Below the pieces are notes generated by a model, which did not search any database, had not been told where the DNA came from, and worked only from the letters and a program-made list of their open reading frames with translations. Positions 63,056 through 64,000 of a stretch of DNA of 64,000 bases are shown piece after piece. Each line of letters begins with the position of its first letter. Position 1 is the first letter of the stretch. The translations under genes were made by a program, and so were the position numbers. The stretch comes from Stenotrophomonas sp. 610A2. Lineage in GTDB: Bacteria > Pseudomonadota > Gammaproteobacteria > Xanthomonadales > Xanthomonadaceae. The stretch covers positions 1,984,001-2,048,000 of the forward strand of contig NZ_CP130832.1 in assembly GCF_030549615.1 (NCBI RefSeq). The letters run 5' to 3'.

Positions 63056-64000
63056 ATGGCGGCGGAATCCTCGCAGGAACTGGTAAAGGTGGTTGCCCTG
63101 TTGGGCGCTGCGGTGGTGGCTGTTCCGCTGTTCCGGCGGCTTGGGCTGGGCTCGGTGCTGGGCTACTTCGTTGCCGGCTTGGCGATTGGCCCGTTTGGAT
63201 TTGGCTGGTTCTCCGATCCGCAGGCCATCCTGCACGTGGCCGAGCTGGGTGTGGTGATGTTCCTGTTCGTGATCGGCCTGGAAATGCGGCCTTCGCACCT
63301 GTGGAGCCTGCGCGGCGAGATCTTTGGCCTCGGTACGGCGCAGATCGTGACCTGTGCGGTGGTGCTGACCGGCGTTGCGATCCTGTTCGGTTACCGCCCG
63401 CAGATCGCCTTCATAGCCGCTGCTGGCTTTGTGCTGACATCCACTGCGGTGGTGATGCAGCTGTTGGGTGAGCGCGGCGACCTGACCCTGCCGTCCGGGC
63501 AGAAGATCGTCTCCATCCTGCTGTTTGAAGACCTGCTGATCGTGCCGTTGCTGGCCGTGGTGGCGTGGATGGCACCGGCGCAGATCGGTGCGCACGAAGG
63601 TTCGCGCTGGACGAGCATCGCCATCGGTGCGGGTGCCATCGTTGGCCTGGTGCTGGTCGGACGTTACCTGCTCAATCCCTTGTTCCGCATCCTTGCTGCC
63701 GCCAAGGCGCGTGAAGTGATGACGGCGGCGGCGTTGCTGGTGGTGCTGGGCGCGGCGTTGTTGATGCAGCTGGGTGGGCTGTCGATGGCGATGGGTGCTT
63801 TCCTGGCCGGCGTGCTGCTGTCCGAGTCGACCTTCCGTCATCAGATCGAGGCGGATATCGAGCCGTTCCGCGGCATCCTGCTTGGCCTGTTCTTCCTCAG
63901 TGTCGGCATGGCTTTGGATCTGTCGGTGGTGGCGGCGAACTGGAAGGTGATCGCGCTGCTGGTGCCGGCAATGATGCTGGCCAAGGCGATCTGCATTTAC
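63056..64000 (+). CDS. Kef-type monovalent cation:proton antiporter (partial, 3' end missing)
   Basis: The first 315 residues of a CPA2-family transporter; about ten membrane helices. LGYFVAGLAIGPFGFGWF, FLFVIGLEMRPSHLW (conserved Asp/Glu region), TSTAVVMQLLGERG and AFLAGVLLSESTFRHQIEADIEPFRGILLGLFFLSVGM follow KefB/KefC. Full-length proteins end in a TrkA-N domain beyond the window. Such systems export potassium in response to glutathione adducts or pH. No KefF/KefG-like gene is seen upstream. Confidence 0.92.
   Translation, partial: MAAESSQELVKVVALLGAAVVAVPLFRRLGLGSVLGYFVAGLAIGPFGFGWFSDPQAILHVAELGVVMFLFVIGLEMRPSHLWSLRGEIFGLGTAQIVTCAVVLTGVAILFGYRPQIAFIAAAGFVLTSTAVVMQLLGERGDLTLPSGQKIVSILLFEDLLIVPLLAVVAWMAPAQIGAHEGSRWTSIAIGAGAIVGLVLVGRYLLNPLFRILAAAKAREVMTAAALLVVLGAALLMQLGGLSMAMGAFLAGVLLSESTFRHQIEADIEPFRGILLGLFFLSVGMALDLSVVAANWKVIALLVPAMMLAKAICIY

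Overview
The window is about 66% GC chromosomal DNA from a gammaproteobacterium of the family Xanthomonadaceae. Stenotrophomonas is the most likely genus. This rests on the gene content (RegB/RegA-like pair, a Xanthomonas-type repetitive membrane protein, agmatine deiminase with N-carbamoylputrescine amidase, a FadN-type beta-oxidation operon), on translation starts using TTG and GTG, and on GTAG-headed palindromes matching the SMAG repeats described in S. maltophilia. I see no prophage, insertion sequence, CRISPR array, integron or toxin gene. It is core chromosome with repeat-rich spacers.

Layout. 0-6.3 kb: thiD, a DUF1275 membrane protein, a lipoprotein, phoH, bcp and a gcvR-like gene on the minus strand, then dapA-bamC on the plus strand behind a structured leader. 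6.3-12.7 kb: fdxA, tRNA-Glu(CTC), pcnB-folK-panB-panC-panD-pgi. 12.8-17.7 kb: RegBA-like two-component genes, ispG, a PAP2 phosphatase and a GacA/NarL-type regulator. 17.9-25 kb: rne with a very long disordered tail and a long 5' leader, divergent rluC, zupT, a TonB-C lipoprotein, phhB, nfuA. 25-36.4 kb: a repetitive TonB-like membrane protein and the broken tail of a paralogue, a small orphan, two c-type cytochromes, and an RND efflux operon with two different permeases. 36.7-41.6 kb: aguA, a repeat array, aguB, a GNAT, a TraB-family protein, a small exported protein and a zinc-free L36. 41.8-50.1 kb: cmk-rpsA-ihfB-lapA-lapB, then a WecA-like transferase, a WbpM/CapD-like dehydratase and galU (envelope polysaccharide). 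50.4-54.7 kb: psrA-fadN-fadA. 54.9-61.5 kb: ndk, rlmN-pilF-rodZ-yfgM-bamB-der. 61.8-64 kb: a rhodanese/E1 fusion and the start of a Kef-type antiporter.

Functional themes. Small-molecule biosynthesis (thiamine, lysine/DAP, folate, pantothenate, isoprenoids, putrescine), outer-membrane assembly (bamB, bamC, lapA/lapB, galU and the polysaccharide genes), RNA metabolism (rne, pcnB, rluC, rlmN, der, rpsA) and fatty-acid oxidation under a PsrA-type repressor dominate. The least explained material lies between genes: a three-hairpin leader ending in a terminator before dapA, a second leader terminator before ndk, a likely non-canonical or unusual start for pcnB, a rne leader of about 365 nt, four copies of a ~99-bp paired repeat, a 40-bp perfect inverted repeat beside CAAAGCC-type repeats, and a SMAG array between aguA and aguB. 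I found no convincing multi-gene system that is wholly undescribed. The strongest candidates for new biology are the dapA leader and the pcnB start.
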